NCBI GenBank assembly: GCA_902797475.1
Contig: CADBTG010000033.1
Span: 1-11,754 of the forward strand
DNA: 11,754 nt
Origin: an uncultured Lachnospiraceae bacterium
GTDB lineage: Bacteria > Bacillota > Clostridia > Lachnospirales > Lachnospiraceae
Reading direction: 5' to 3'
Each line of letters begins with the position of its first letter. Position 1 is the first letter of the stretch. This document shows, piece after piece, positions 1 through 6,281 of this stretch. The translations under genes and the position numbers were made by a program. Below the pieces are notes generated by a model. It was not told where the DNA came from. It made no database searches and saw nothing but the letters and a program-made list of their open reading frames with translations.

Positions 1-546
1 GCGTCCCTGCTTTGCGGGAAGCTTCTTTTCATAGTTGCCGAAGTAGGTTCCGCCGATGGCGGCGCCTTTTTTATACCTCTCCACGGAACCGCCGGTCCAG
101 CCGAGTGCCTCGGCTTCCGCCTTCGTGATGTAGTTGCCGGGCAGCTTGCCGTACGTGTGGATGTAAAGGGCAACGTCATCCTTCGAATAATACGAACCGT
201 TTTTGTCGATTGCCGGAGCCTCGGTCGGCTTCGGTGTGGCCGTGGGCTTCGGAGTTGCCGTCGGCTTTACGGTCGGCGTGGGGGTAGGCTTTCCGGGCAA
301 TAAGGTCGGTGTCGGCGTCTGGTCCGGTTCGACCGCTTCCGTCGGCGTCGGCGCTTCCGTCACTGTCGGCGTCGGTTTTTGTACAGGCTCTGTTGTTTCG
401 GTCGGGGTCGGAGATGCTATGTAATCGGTCGGTTCCGGTCCGTCCGTATTCTGTGTGTTAAAAAATTTCCAATAAATGAAGATAAATGCGACTACTAACA
501 GGACAGTCGCGATTGTTCGAAGCAGTTTTTTCGTTTGCGGTTTCAT
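1..546 (-). CDS. Barnase-family extracellular ribonuclease, membrane-tethered or secreted (partial, C-terminus off left edge)
   Basis: The minus-strand frame is open from an ATG at 546-544 to the window edge (182 codons seen, no stop). Residues 1-9 are basic and 10-28 hydrophobic, giving an uncleaved signal anchor or a signal peptide. Residues about 45-112 are a Pro/Thr-rich spacer with KPTATP repeats. From about 121 the protein matches the N-terminal half of Bacillus barnase: YGKLPGNYITKAEAEALGW resembles barnase residues 17-35, and IGGTYFGNYEKKLPAKQGR resembles 51-69. Barnase Lys27 corresponds to Lys142. Arg59 is replaced by Tyr172, which I recall in other clostridial relatives. The catalytic Glu73, Arg87 and His102 equivalents would lie beyond the window. 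The family cleaves single-stranded RNA, usually after G. AAGGTGG at 564-558 lies 11 nt before the ATG. No barstar-type inhibitor gene is visible, but the downstream side is off the window. The family call is strong; cellular role is unknown. Confidence 0.9.
   Translation of the reverse strand, partial: MKPQTKKLLRTIATVLLVVAFIFIYWKFFNTQNTDGPEPTDYIASPTPTETTEPVQKPTPTVTEAPTPTEAVEPDQTPTPTLLPGKPTPTPTVKPTATPKPTATPKPTEAPAIDKNGSYYSKDDVALYIHTYGKLPGNYITKAEAEALGWTGGSVERYKKGAAIGGTYFGNYEKKLPAKQGR
225..410 (-). repeat. Proline-threonine linker-coding low-complexity repeat in the ribonuclease gene
   Basis: Degenerate short repeats encode a Pro/Thr/Lys/Glu-rich spacer. They include two near-identical 18-nt units (KPTATP) around residues 94-105. 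The spacer separates the membrane segment from the RNase domain and would hold the enzyme away from the membrane or within the wall. Read on the plus strand, the same repeats produce a spurious Gly/Val-rich open frame. Confidence 0.75.
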
Positions 547-578
547 ACGTTTCGAACCCACCTTTCTATACTACGGAT

Positions 579-607
579 AATGTACCATTTTCCGAAGAAA
601 AAAGCAA
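579..607 (-). promoter_or_regulatory. Putative sigma-70-type promoter for the barnase-like gene
   Basis: Reading leftwards, TTGCTT (607-602) is followed after exactly 17 nt by TACATT (584-579). Transcription would begin near 572, giving a leader of about 25 nt that contains the ribosome binding site at 564-558. The two hexamers are imperfect, so this is a plausible but unproven match. Confidence 0.45.
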
Positions 608-611
608 CACA

Positions 612-640
612 TTGACAAGAGCAGAGTCCTTTTGTAAAAT
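612..640 (+). promoter_or_regulatory. Sigma-70-type promoter for the chorismate mutase-ispF-tex genes
   Basis: A perfect -35 box TTGACA (612-617) and a -10 box TAAAAT (635-640) are separated by the optimal 17 nt. Initiation is expected near 647, about 37 nt before the chorismate mutase ATG. Only 4 bp separate this -35 from the putative opposing -35, so polymerases at the two promoters should interfere, or a regulator bound here could control both. Confidence 0.8.
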
Positions 641-649
641 AAAAAAGAC

Positions 650-665
650 TGAGGCCGGAGCCTCA
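650..665 (+). promoter_or_regulatory. Short hairpin at the 5' end of the chorismate mutase transcript
   Basis: TGAGGC and GCCTCA form a perfect 6-bp stem around a CGGA loop, starting about 3 nt after the predicted transcription start. It ends 8 nt before the GGAGG ribosome binding site (674-678). No T-tract follows on the plus strand, so it is not a terminator in that direction. A 5' stem-loop of this kind could protect the mRNA from 5'-end decay. The stem is short enough to be chance. Confidence 0.4.
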
Positions 666-683
666 AAAATGACGGAGGATGCT

Positions 684-953
684 ATGAAAACGATAGAAGA
701 ATGCAGGCTGGAAATCGAGAAACTCGACAGCAAAATCGTCGATCTTCTGGTGCGCCGGGTCTTCACGACCAACGAGATGGCGGAAGCCAAGAAAAAGCAG
801 GGGCTCCCGATCTACGACCAGATGCGAGAGGACCTGTTAAGACGAAGAATCCGTCAGCTGGCGGGGACAGAATATGAGGATGTCATTTCCCGCATTTACG
901 AGACAATCATTACGGAAAGCAAGAAGCAGCAGATGCAGCGCTTCTTTGAATGA
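684..953 (+). CDS. Chorismate mutase, monofunctional AroQ class
   Basis: This 89-residue all-helical protein should convert chorismate to prephenate, the branch point to phenylalanine and tyrosine, in the cytosol. It has the AroQ pattern of the mutase domain of E. coli PheA. Aligned active-site residues are present: Arg8 (Arg11 in PheA), Arg25 (Arg28), Lys36 (Lys39), Asp45 (Asp48), Arg48 (Arg51), Ser79 (Ser84) and Gln83 (Gln88). The start at 684 is chosen because GGAGG at 674-678 lies 5 nt upstream. Longer in-frame starts, such as ATG 669, lack a ribosome binding site and would precede the predicted transcript or family homology. There is no fused prephenate dehydratase or dehydrogenase domain. 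It is first in a run with ispF and tex, with only 13 bp to ispF, so co-transcription is likely although the pathways differ. Confidence 0.9.
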   Translation: MKTIEECRLEIEKLDSKIVDLLVRRVFTTNEMAEAKKKQGLPIYDQMREDLLRRRIRQLAGTEYEDVISRIYETIITESKKQQMQRFFE

Positions 954-966
954 GGTGACGTGAGTT

Positions 967-1521
967 ATGGATTACGGTTCGTTAAGAATCGGAACGGGAT
1001 ATGACGTGCACCGCCTGACGGAAGGTCGGAAGCTGATTCTCGGCGGCGTGGAAATCCCGTTTGAGAAAGGACTTTTGGGGCATTCCGATGCAGACGTGTT
1101 ACTACATGCCGTGATGGACGCGATTCTCGGGGCTGCGGGGCTCGGGGACATCGGAAGACATTTTCCGGATACGGACGATGCGTATCTCGGGGCGGACAGC
1201 AGAATGCTTCTTAAAAAGGTCCGCGAGCTGATTGCGGAGCGCTGTTTCGTCGTCGGCAACGTGGATGCGACGATTATCGCCCAGAAGCCGAAGCTGATGC
1301 CGTATATCGACACGATGAAGGCCAATATCGCGGAGGACCTCGGCATTGAGCCGGAGGCCGTCAACGTGAAGGCCACGACCGAGGAGGGACTCGGGTTCAC
1401 CGGAACGATGGAAGGCATGGCCGCACAGGCCGTTTGCACGATTGTAAGACCGGAATTTCCGGATTTTGAGAGCATGCCCGGGTGTGCGGGATGCCGCGGA
1501 TGTTTTAAAGGGGAGAAATGA
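967..1521 (+). CDS. ispF: 2-C-methyl-D-erythritol 2,4-cyclodiphosphate synthase
   Basis: IspF converts CDP-methylerythritol 2-phosphate to methylerythritol cyclodiphosphate and CMP in the MEP isoprenoid pathway, as a cytosolic trimer with zinc. The metal site is visible as Asp13 and His15 (GYDVHR) and His47 (LLHAVMDA), with the active-site segment GHSDAD at 38-43. The C-terminal signature TTEEGLGFTG spans 137-146. AGGTGA at 953-958, overlapping the preceding stop codon, lies 8 nt before the ATG. The usual fold ends near residue 160. Here about 24 extra residues follow and contain C-x-x-C-x-x-C (Cys173, 176, 179), not a feature of the canonical enzyme. The stop codon overlaps the start of tex. 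Function is certain by homology; the role of the tail is unknown. Confidence 0.97.
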   Translation: MDYGSLRIGTGYDVHRLTEGRKLILGGVEIPFEKGLLGHSDADVLLHAVMDAILGAAGLGDIGRHFPDTDDAYLGADSRMLLKKVRELIAERCFVVGNVDATIIAQKPKLMPYIDTMKANIAEDLGIEPEAVNVKATTEEGLGFTGTMEGMAAQAVCTIVRPEFPDFESMPGCAGCRGCFKGEK

Positions 1522-3677
1522 TGACTGCGGAAAGACTTGCCAAAGAACTGAATATCGGCCGGGGACAGGCAGAAGCTGCCGTCCGCCTTTTGGATGAGGG
1601 CAATACCGTGCCGTTTATCGCCAGATACCGTAAGGAAGCCACCGGCGGCCTTACGGACGAACAGTTACGTAATCTTTACGAGCGCCTGGGGTATCTTCGA
1701 AATCTCGATGAGAAGAAGGAACAGGTGCTTTCTTCAATTGAGGAGCAGGGACTCCTGACGGAGGACCTTAAAAAGAGCATCCTCGCTGCGGAAACGCTTG
1801 TGCAGGTGGAAGATCTGTACCGTCCTTACCGCCCGAAGAGAAAGACTCGTGCCGGCGAGGCAAGAGCCAAGGGGCTCGGGGAGCTTGCGGAGATTCTCAG
1901 GAAAGAGGAAAGCAGCGATCCCGTAAAGGATGCCATGGCATTTGTCAATGAGGAGAAGGGCGTTGCGACAGCAGAAGAGGCGCTTCAGGGCGCCATGGAT
2001 ATCGTCGCGGAGGAACTCAGCGATACGGCGGAGATTCGCGCCTACATCCGCAAACTGACGACGGAAAAGGGAATGCTGATCTCATCAGGCAAGAGTGACG
2101 AAACGACCGTTTATGACATGTATAAGGATTTCTCATCGCCGATCACGTCGCTTCCGGGACACCGGATTCTGGCGATTAACCGGGGCGAGAAGGAAAAGGT
2201 GCTGAGCGTTAAGACAGAGGCACCCGAGGAGGATATTCTCCGCTATCTTGAAAAGAAGACCGTAAGCCGTCCCGAGGCGGCGACGGCGGAATACCTTAAA
2301 AAGGCCTGCGAGGACGCCTATCACAGACTCATTGCGCCTTCGATTGAGCGCGAGATCAGGAATGCGCTTACCGAGAAGGCCGAGGAGGGCGCCATCCGCG
2401 TGTTCGGCAAGAACCTCGAGCAGCTTCTGATGCAGCCTCCGCTTGCCGGCAGAACCGTGCTCGGCTGGGACCCGGCGTTTCGTACCGGCTGCAAGCTGGC
2501 GGTAGTCGACCCGACCGGGAAGGTGCGCCATACGGTCGTCATCTATCCGACCGCACCGCAAAACCGCGTGGAGGAAGCCAAGAAGACCTTAAAGGAAATC
2601 ATCCGCAAATACGGCGTAAGCGTGATTTCGCTCGGAAACGGAACGGCTTCGCGCGAATCGGAGCAGGTCATTGCGGAACTGTTTAAGGAGATGCCGGAGC
2701 AGCTGCATTACGTGATCGTGAACGAGGCAGGCGCTTCCGTTTATTCGGCAAGCAAGCTCGCTTCGGAGGAATTTCCGAATTTCGATGTCGGCCAGAGAAG
2801 CGCGGCATCCATCGCAAGAAGACTGCAGGATCCGCTCGCCGAGCTTGTCAAAATCGAGCCGAAATCCATCGGCGTCGGGCAGTATCAGCATGACATGAAC
2901 CAGAAGAAGCTCGAGGAGAGCCTTTCGGGCGTTGTGGAGGACTGCGTGAACCGCGTCGGCGTTGATTTGAACACGGCTTCCGCGCCGCTTCTTTCGTATA
3001 TTGCGGGCATCAGCAAGCCGATTGCCACGGGCATTGTCGCTTACCGGGAAGCAAACGGACGGTTCAAAAACCGCCGCCAGCTTTTAAAGGTTCCGAAGCT
3101 CGGACCGAAGGCGTTTGAGCAGTGCGCGGGCTTTTTAAGAATCCGCGGCGGAGACAATTTCCTCGACAATACCGGCGTGCATCCGGAAAGCTATGAGGCA
3201 GCAGAGAAACTTCTTGCAACACTCGGATACAGCGAAGAAGAGGTCGGGAGATCAGGCGCTACAGGGCTTCGAAAGAAGGCCGGAGACCTTAAGAAACTGT
3301 CGCAGACGCTCGGCATCGGCGAAATGACGCTGTCCGACATCATATCGGAACTCGAGAAGCCCGGGCGCGATCCGAGAGAGGATGCCCCGAAGCCCGTGCT
3401 TCGAAGCGATGTCATGAGTCTTGAGGATTTAAAGCCCGGAATGATCCTTTCGGGAACCGTGAGAAATATCATGGATTTCGGCGTTTTTGTGGACATCGGC
3501 GTGCATCAGGACGGTCTTGTCCACATCAGCGAACTGTCGGACCGTTATGTCAAACATCCGCTTGACGTGGCGAAGGTCGGCGATGTGATATCCGTGAGGG
3601 TTCTTTCGGTGGATATCGTCAGAAAAAGGATTCAGCTTTCCTGCAAAGGCATTGACGGAAATAAGCCGAAAACTTGA
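1518..3677 (+). CDS. tex: Tex-family S1 RNA-binding transcription accessory protein
   Basis: Tex proteins bind nucleic acid in the cytosol and are linked to transcription or ribosome-associated processes; the exact activity is not settled. At 719 residues this is close to the family length. The order is: N-terminal helical Tex/HTH region about 1-190; central helical region to about 310; YqgF/RNase H-like domain about 312-440 (GWDPAFRTGCKLAVVD at 316-331, GNGTASRESE at 374-383, VNEAGASVYSAS at 401-412); helix-hairpin-helix segment about 480-550; and an S1 RNA-binding domain about 638-710 (GTVRNIMDFGVFVDIG). Tandem ATG codons occur at 1518 and 1521. GGGGAG at 1510-1515 lies only 2 nt before the first and 5 nt before the second, so 1521 may be the main start. 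Either way the start overlaps or abuts the ispF stop, suggesting translational coupling. Confidence 0.95.
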   Translation: MMTAERLAKELNIGRGQAEAAVRLLDEGNTVPFIARYRKEATGGLTDEQLRNLYERLGYLRNLDEKKEQVLSSIEEQGLLTEDLKKSILAAETLVQVEDLYRPYRPKRKTRAGEARAKGLGELAEILRKEESSDPVKDAMAFVNEEKGVATAEEALQGAMDIVAEELSDTAEIRAYIRKLTTEKGMLISSGKSDETTVYDMYKDFSSPITSLPGHRILAINRGEKEKVLSVKTEAPEEDILRYLEKKTVSRPEAATAEYLKKACEDAYHRLIAPSIEREIRNALTEKAEEGAIRVFGKNLEQLLMQPPLAGRTVLGWDPAFRTGCKLAVVDPTGKVRHTVVIYPTAPQNRVEEAKKTLKEIIRKYGVSVISLGNGTASRESEQVIAELFKEMPEQLHYVIVNEAGASVYSASKLASEEFPNFDVGQRSAASIARRLQDPLAELVKIEPKSIGVGQYQHDMNQKKLEESLSGVVEDCVNRVGVDLNTASAPLLSYIAGISKPIATGIVAYREANGRFKNRRQLLKVPKLGPKAFEQCAGFLRIRGGDNFLDNTGVHPESYEAAEKLLATLGYSEEEVGRSGATGLRKKAGDLKKLSQTLGIGEMTLSDIISELEKPGRDPREDAPKPVLRSDVMSLEDLKPGMILSGTVRNIMDFGVFVDIGVHQDGLVHISELSDRYVKHPLDVAKVGDVISVRVLSVDIVRKRIQLSCKGIDGNKPKT

Positions 3678-3702
3678 TATTTTCAGGGAAATATGTTATA
3701 GT
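3674..3702 (+). promoter_or_regulatory. Extended -10 sigma-70-type promoter for the envelope gene block
   Basis: TTGATA (3674-3679) and TATAGT (3697-3702) are separated by 17 nt. A TG at 3694-3695 is correctly placed one base before the -10, giving the extended form. The -35 box overlaps the tex stop codon (3675-3677). Initiation is expected near 3709. No terminator separates tex from this promoter, so read-through from upstream may add to its output. Confidence 0.8.
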
Positions 3703-3730
3703 GTAAGTTGGTTTAGAATTATCTGATGTC

Positions 3731-3736
3731 AGGAGG
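3731..3736 (+). promoter_or_regulatory. Ribosome binding site that sets a GTG start
   Basis: AGGAGG lies 10 nt before GTG 3747. It lies downstream of the in-frame ATG at 3726, which therefore cannot use it. This favours GTG 3747 as the start of the lipoprotein gene, and the resulting N-terminus is a typical lipoprotein signal peptide. Confidence 0.75.
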
Positions 3737-3746
3737 AACGCATTTC

Positions 3747-4433
3747 GTGAAAGGTAAGCAAATTAAGGCATTGTTGTTGCTTTTGGTTGCGCTTTTGCTT
3801 ACTTCGTGCGGTTCTTCCAAGCCGGACACGAAGAACGGCGCCCGGCCGGTTGTCATCGGTCTCGGAAAAGGCGACGGAGACAGCATCCCCTATGTGGATA
3901 CGGACGCTCCCCCGGCAACGCCGACTCCCACGCCGACGCCGACACCGTCCCCTACGCCGACTCCGACACCAGTGCCTACCGGGGAAGTGAGTCCGTCGGT
4001 AACGCCTGAGGCGCTCGGCACATTTTCCGCAGAAGACTGCATGATCATTGTTGCGGGAGTGGAGATTCGGACCGGCATGGATTACACGGGAAAGGAGAAT
4101 CTTCCCGGTGAAATCATCGACAAGCTCGAAGGCGTGGCCTGTCTGGAAGCGGGCAATGACATCAACTACTACTACAAGGACTTTCATGTTGACACCGTAA
4201 CCAAGGACGGAAAGCAGATCGTCTACAGCGCCGACTTTACGGGAGGCGGAGCGGTTACGTCGAAGAAGATCGGAATCGGCAGCACGGAGGAAGAACTGCT
4301 GAGCACGTACGGGGAACCGTATTCCCATACGCTGACCGGCATGATTTACCAGGACGGCGTAAGGCACCTGACATTCTACCTTGCAAAAGGCAAGGTTACC
4401 GAAATGGTGCTGTCGGATTCGAGTTTTCACTAG
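3747..4433 (+). CDS. Putative surface lipoprotein with Pro-Thr linker and C-terminal domain of unknown function
   Basis: From GTG 3747 the protein has 228 residues. Residues 1-20 form a signal peptide with Lys at 2, 4 and 7, a Leu-rich core, and the lipobox LTSC with Cys21 as the expected lipidated residue. A Pro-Thr/Ser linker covers about 54-78. The rest (about 93-228) is a folded, mostly beta-rich domain that I cannot name. It contains IGIGSTEEELLSTYGEP at 175-191, a pattern resembling the start of small repeat domains in other clostridial lipoproteins. It is the first gene after the envelope promoter, 32 bp before the D,D-peptidase gene, so a wall-related role is an inference from context only. 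An upstream ATG at 3726 would add seven residues but lacks a ribosome binding site. Confidence 0.8.
   Translation: MKGKQIKALLLLLVALLLTSCGSSKPDTKNGARPVVIGLGKGDGDSIPYVDTDAPPATPTPTPTPTPSPTPTPTPVPTGEVSPSVTPEALGTFSAEDCMIIVAGVEIRTGMDYTGKENLPGEIIDKLEGVACLEAGNDINYYYKDFHVDTVTKDGKQIVYSADFTGGGAVTSKKIGIGSTEEELLSTYGEPYSHTLTGMIYQDGVRHLTFYLAKGKVTEMVLSDSSFH
3905..3980 (+). repeat. Pro-Thr linker-coding simple repeat in the lipoprotein gene
   Basis: A run of ccgac-type codon pairs encodes alternating Pro-Thr, with one Ser and one Val. Tandem 6-nt units of this kind can change length by slippage while keeping the frame. It functions as a spacer between the lipid anchor and the C-terminal domain. Confidence 0.75.
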
Positions 4434-4448
4434 GGATTTCGTAATCCC
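4433..4448 (+). other. Small intergenic inverted repeat
   Basis: GGGATT and AATCCC form a perfect 6-bp stem around TCGT, beginning in the lipoprotein stop codon and ending 6 nt before the AGGGGTGAG ribosome binding site of the next gene. There is no T-tract, so it is not a terminator. It could modulate mRNA decay or initiation at 4466, but the stem is weak. Confidence 0.35.
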
Positions 4449-4465
4449 GGATAAGGGGTGAGAAA

Positions 4466-6271
4466 ATGAGCGTTCGGGAACGCAAAAGAAAGAAACTGAT
4501 ACGTTCGCTGATCTACGGGTCGATTGCGCTCGTGATCACATCTGTTCTGATTGTGCTTTTGGTGCACAAGGTTTCGAAGATTTTCGGCGAAAAGCCGGTC
4601 AGCGATGCCGACAAGACGAAGAAAACAGTTTTCAACACGCCGACGACGGAGCCCTGGGATCCGAACGGCATTCCGAACATTGAGCACATCATTGCTTCCA
4701 GTGAGGTTCTTTCGGTTCATTACGAGAGAGTAAAGGGCGTCGGCAGCTACGAAATCGACTACCGCAGTGAAGCCGGAGAGTGGCAGCAGGCCGAATCGAA
4801 GGAGACGTCCTGTCAGATTCCGATCAATTCCGGCTTTACCTATCATGTCCGGATCCGTTCCGTGAGCCCGACAGGGCAGTTCGGACCGTATTCCGAGGAG
4901 GCCGTGGTCTCCGCGGAAGCCGTGATTCCGGTCATTAAGGCCGAGAAGAAGACATCGTATAACATCACATTTTCCTGGCCCTTAACAAGGGAAAATGCGA
5001 CCTATGTATTTCAGTACCGCCCGAAGGGCGAGACGGAGTGGCACGAGTTCCCGCTTGAGAAGCCGGAAATCGGTGTCGGTGGCCTTCGAAAAGGCGAGAT
5101 TTACGAAGCTGTTGTTGCCGCTTATAAAGACGGCTTTGCAACGCTTCGTTCGGAGGTTACGGAGTTCACGCCCGGCGGGACCGGATACGCGGATCCGTTT
5201 TATTGCGTGAATGCCTTCGTAAAGGTCGGCACGGAAACCAAATCCGTTACCTACACCGCAGAGCAGGGCTGCCTCGGCGTGCATTGCTGGGCGCAGTTTG
5301 AGACACCGCTTTGCTCGGACGTCGATCTCTCCGAGGAACTGCTTAAGCTTCCCGGCGGAACGGCCATGACGATTGTTAAGGATGCAGACGGCAATTACAT
5401 CTGCGAGAAGGACGGAAACCGGTTCAGCATTTATGTGAATGCAACCGTGAACAACGAGCAGAAGGAAGGCTGGGTCCTCGGAAACGCCCTGTTCGTCGAC
5501 CTCGCCATGATTTATCCGGATTCCAATCCGTATTCCGTTCATTATAACCGTACCAATGCGTACAGTTCGCTGTTTACCTGCGGCGGCAACGGCAAGAAGG
5601 TGGACTTAAAGAGCGAGGACAAGACCCGTTACAATCCGCTGAAGGCCAAAAACGGCAAGGAATCGCTTACCGTTTCCGGTTTCAACCAGATTAAGGACGT
5701 AACCGGAAAAGTGCTTCCGAACTACGGCCCGAGGGAACAGATGCCGGCCGTTTTGGATGTTGCTCTGGCGCTTCTTACGGCACAGCGGAATGCCCTTGAC
5801 AAAGGATACGCGCTTCTGATTTACGAGTCTTATCGTCCGAACTCCACCTCGAAGAAGGTTTATGCCGCGATGACGGACAACAAGTACTTCAAGGAAGAGA
5901 TCGAGAAGGACAAGAAAAAGCGTACGCTTGCCAACGGATTCCTTGACAAGAATTACACGGAAGCTTATTTCATTGCCAACAACTCCAATCATAATAAGGG
6001 CATTGCCTTAGACCTCACGATGCGTAAATTCACTTCTGTCGAGGAGCTCGGCAAAGAAGTGGAAATGCAGACGAAGATGCATACCCTGGACTATCGTTGC
6101 GATATGACCTATAACACCAGGGAGGCCAATACACTTTATTCCATCATGACCACGAACACCGGCCTGGTTCCGCTTGTGGCCAAACAGGAATGGTGGCATT
6201 TCGAACTGTCGAAGGATCCTTTACAGTTCCCCTGCGTGAAGGAATACATATTTGCCAACTACAAGATTTGA
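4466..6271 (+). CDS. Membrane-anchored M15-family D-alanyl-D-alanine peptidase with FN3-like and SH3-like modules
   Basis: The 601-residue protein should trim D-Ala-D-Ala ends of peptidoglycan stem peptides outside the cell, as VanY/DdcY-type zinc peptidases do. A basic N-terminus is followed by a membrane segment at about 13-34 (signal anchor). Two fibronectin type III-like modules follow (about 72-150 and 153-236), then a possible SH3-like domain at about 250-345, and the M15 domain at about 355-600. Motifs are SYRP at 455-458 (Arg457, oxyanion role in VanX-like enzymes), SNHNKGIALD at 507-516 (zinc ligands His509 and Asp516) and EWWH at 575-578 (Glu575 base, His578 third ligand). All key residues are intact. 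AGGGGTGAG lies just before the ATG. D,D-carboxypeptidase versus dipeptidase specificity cannot be decided from sequence. The FN3 and SH3 calls are by pattern and less sure. Confidence 0.9.
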   Translation: MSVRERKRKKLIRSLIYGSIALVITSVLIVLLVHKVSKIFGEKPVSDADKTKKTVFNTPTTEPWDPNGIPNIEHIIASSEVLSVHYERVKGVGSYEIDYRSEAGEWQQAESKETSCQIPINSGFTYHVRIRSVSPTGQFGPYSEEAVVSAEAVIPVIKAEKKTSYNITFSWPLTRENATYVFQYRPKGETEWHEFPLEKPEIGVGGLRKGEIYEAVVAAYKDGFATLRSEVTEFTPGGTGYADPFYCVNAFVKVGTETKSVTYTAEQGCLGVHCWAQFETPLCSDVDLSEELLKLPGGTAMTIVKDADGNYICEKDGNRFSIYVNATVNNEQKEGWVLGNALFVDLAMIYPDSNPYSVHYNRTNAYSSLFTCGGNGKKVDLKSEDKTRYNPLKAKNGKESLTVSGFNQIKDVTGKVLPNYGPREQMPAVLDVALALLTAQRNALDKGYALLIYESYRPNSTSKKVYAAMTDNKYFKEEIEKDKKKRTLANGFLDKNYTEAYFIANNSNHNKGIALDLTMRKFTSVEELGKEVEMQTKMHTLDYRCDMTYNTREANTLYSIMTTNTGLVPLVAKQEWWHFELSKDPLQFPCVKEYIFANYKI

Positions 6272-6281
6272 CGGAGCATTC

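Noticed and set aside
203..424. Plus-strand open frame encoding a Gly/Val-rich 73-residue peptide
   Set aside because: It is the antisense reading of the Pro-Thr linker repeats of the barnase-like gene; it has no ribosome binding site or homology.
650..680. Possible rho-independent terminator in the divergent region
   Set aside because: On the plus strand the hairpin is followed by A-rich sequence rather than T, and it lies between promoter and gene. On the minus strand no gene would need it.
486..683. Upstream extension of the chorismate mutase frame to ATG 486
   Set aside because: It would run through the promoter region and into the opposing gene, has no ribosome binding site, and lies outside family homology. 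ATG 684 has GGAGG at the right distance.
3890..4078. Minus-strand Gly/Val-rich frame opposite the lipoprotein
   Set aside because: It is an antisense shadow of the Pro-Thr repeat with no initiation signal.
3729..4430. Minus-strand open frame covering nearly the whole lipoprotein gene
   Set aside because: It is an Arg-rich, low-complexity antisense product with no ribosome binding site or domain, while the plus strand has a promoter, ribosome binding site and lipobox.
4433..4448. Possible terminator between the lipoprotein and D,D-peptidase genes
   Set aside because: The stem is only 6 bp with no T-tract, and the next gene has no promoter of its own, so termination here is unlikely.
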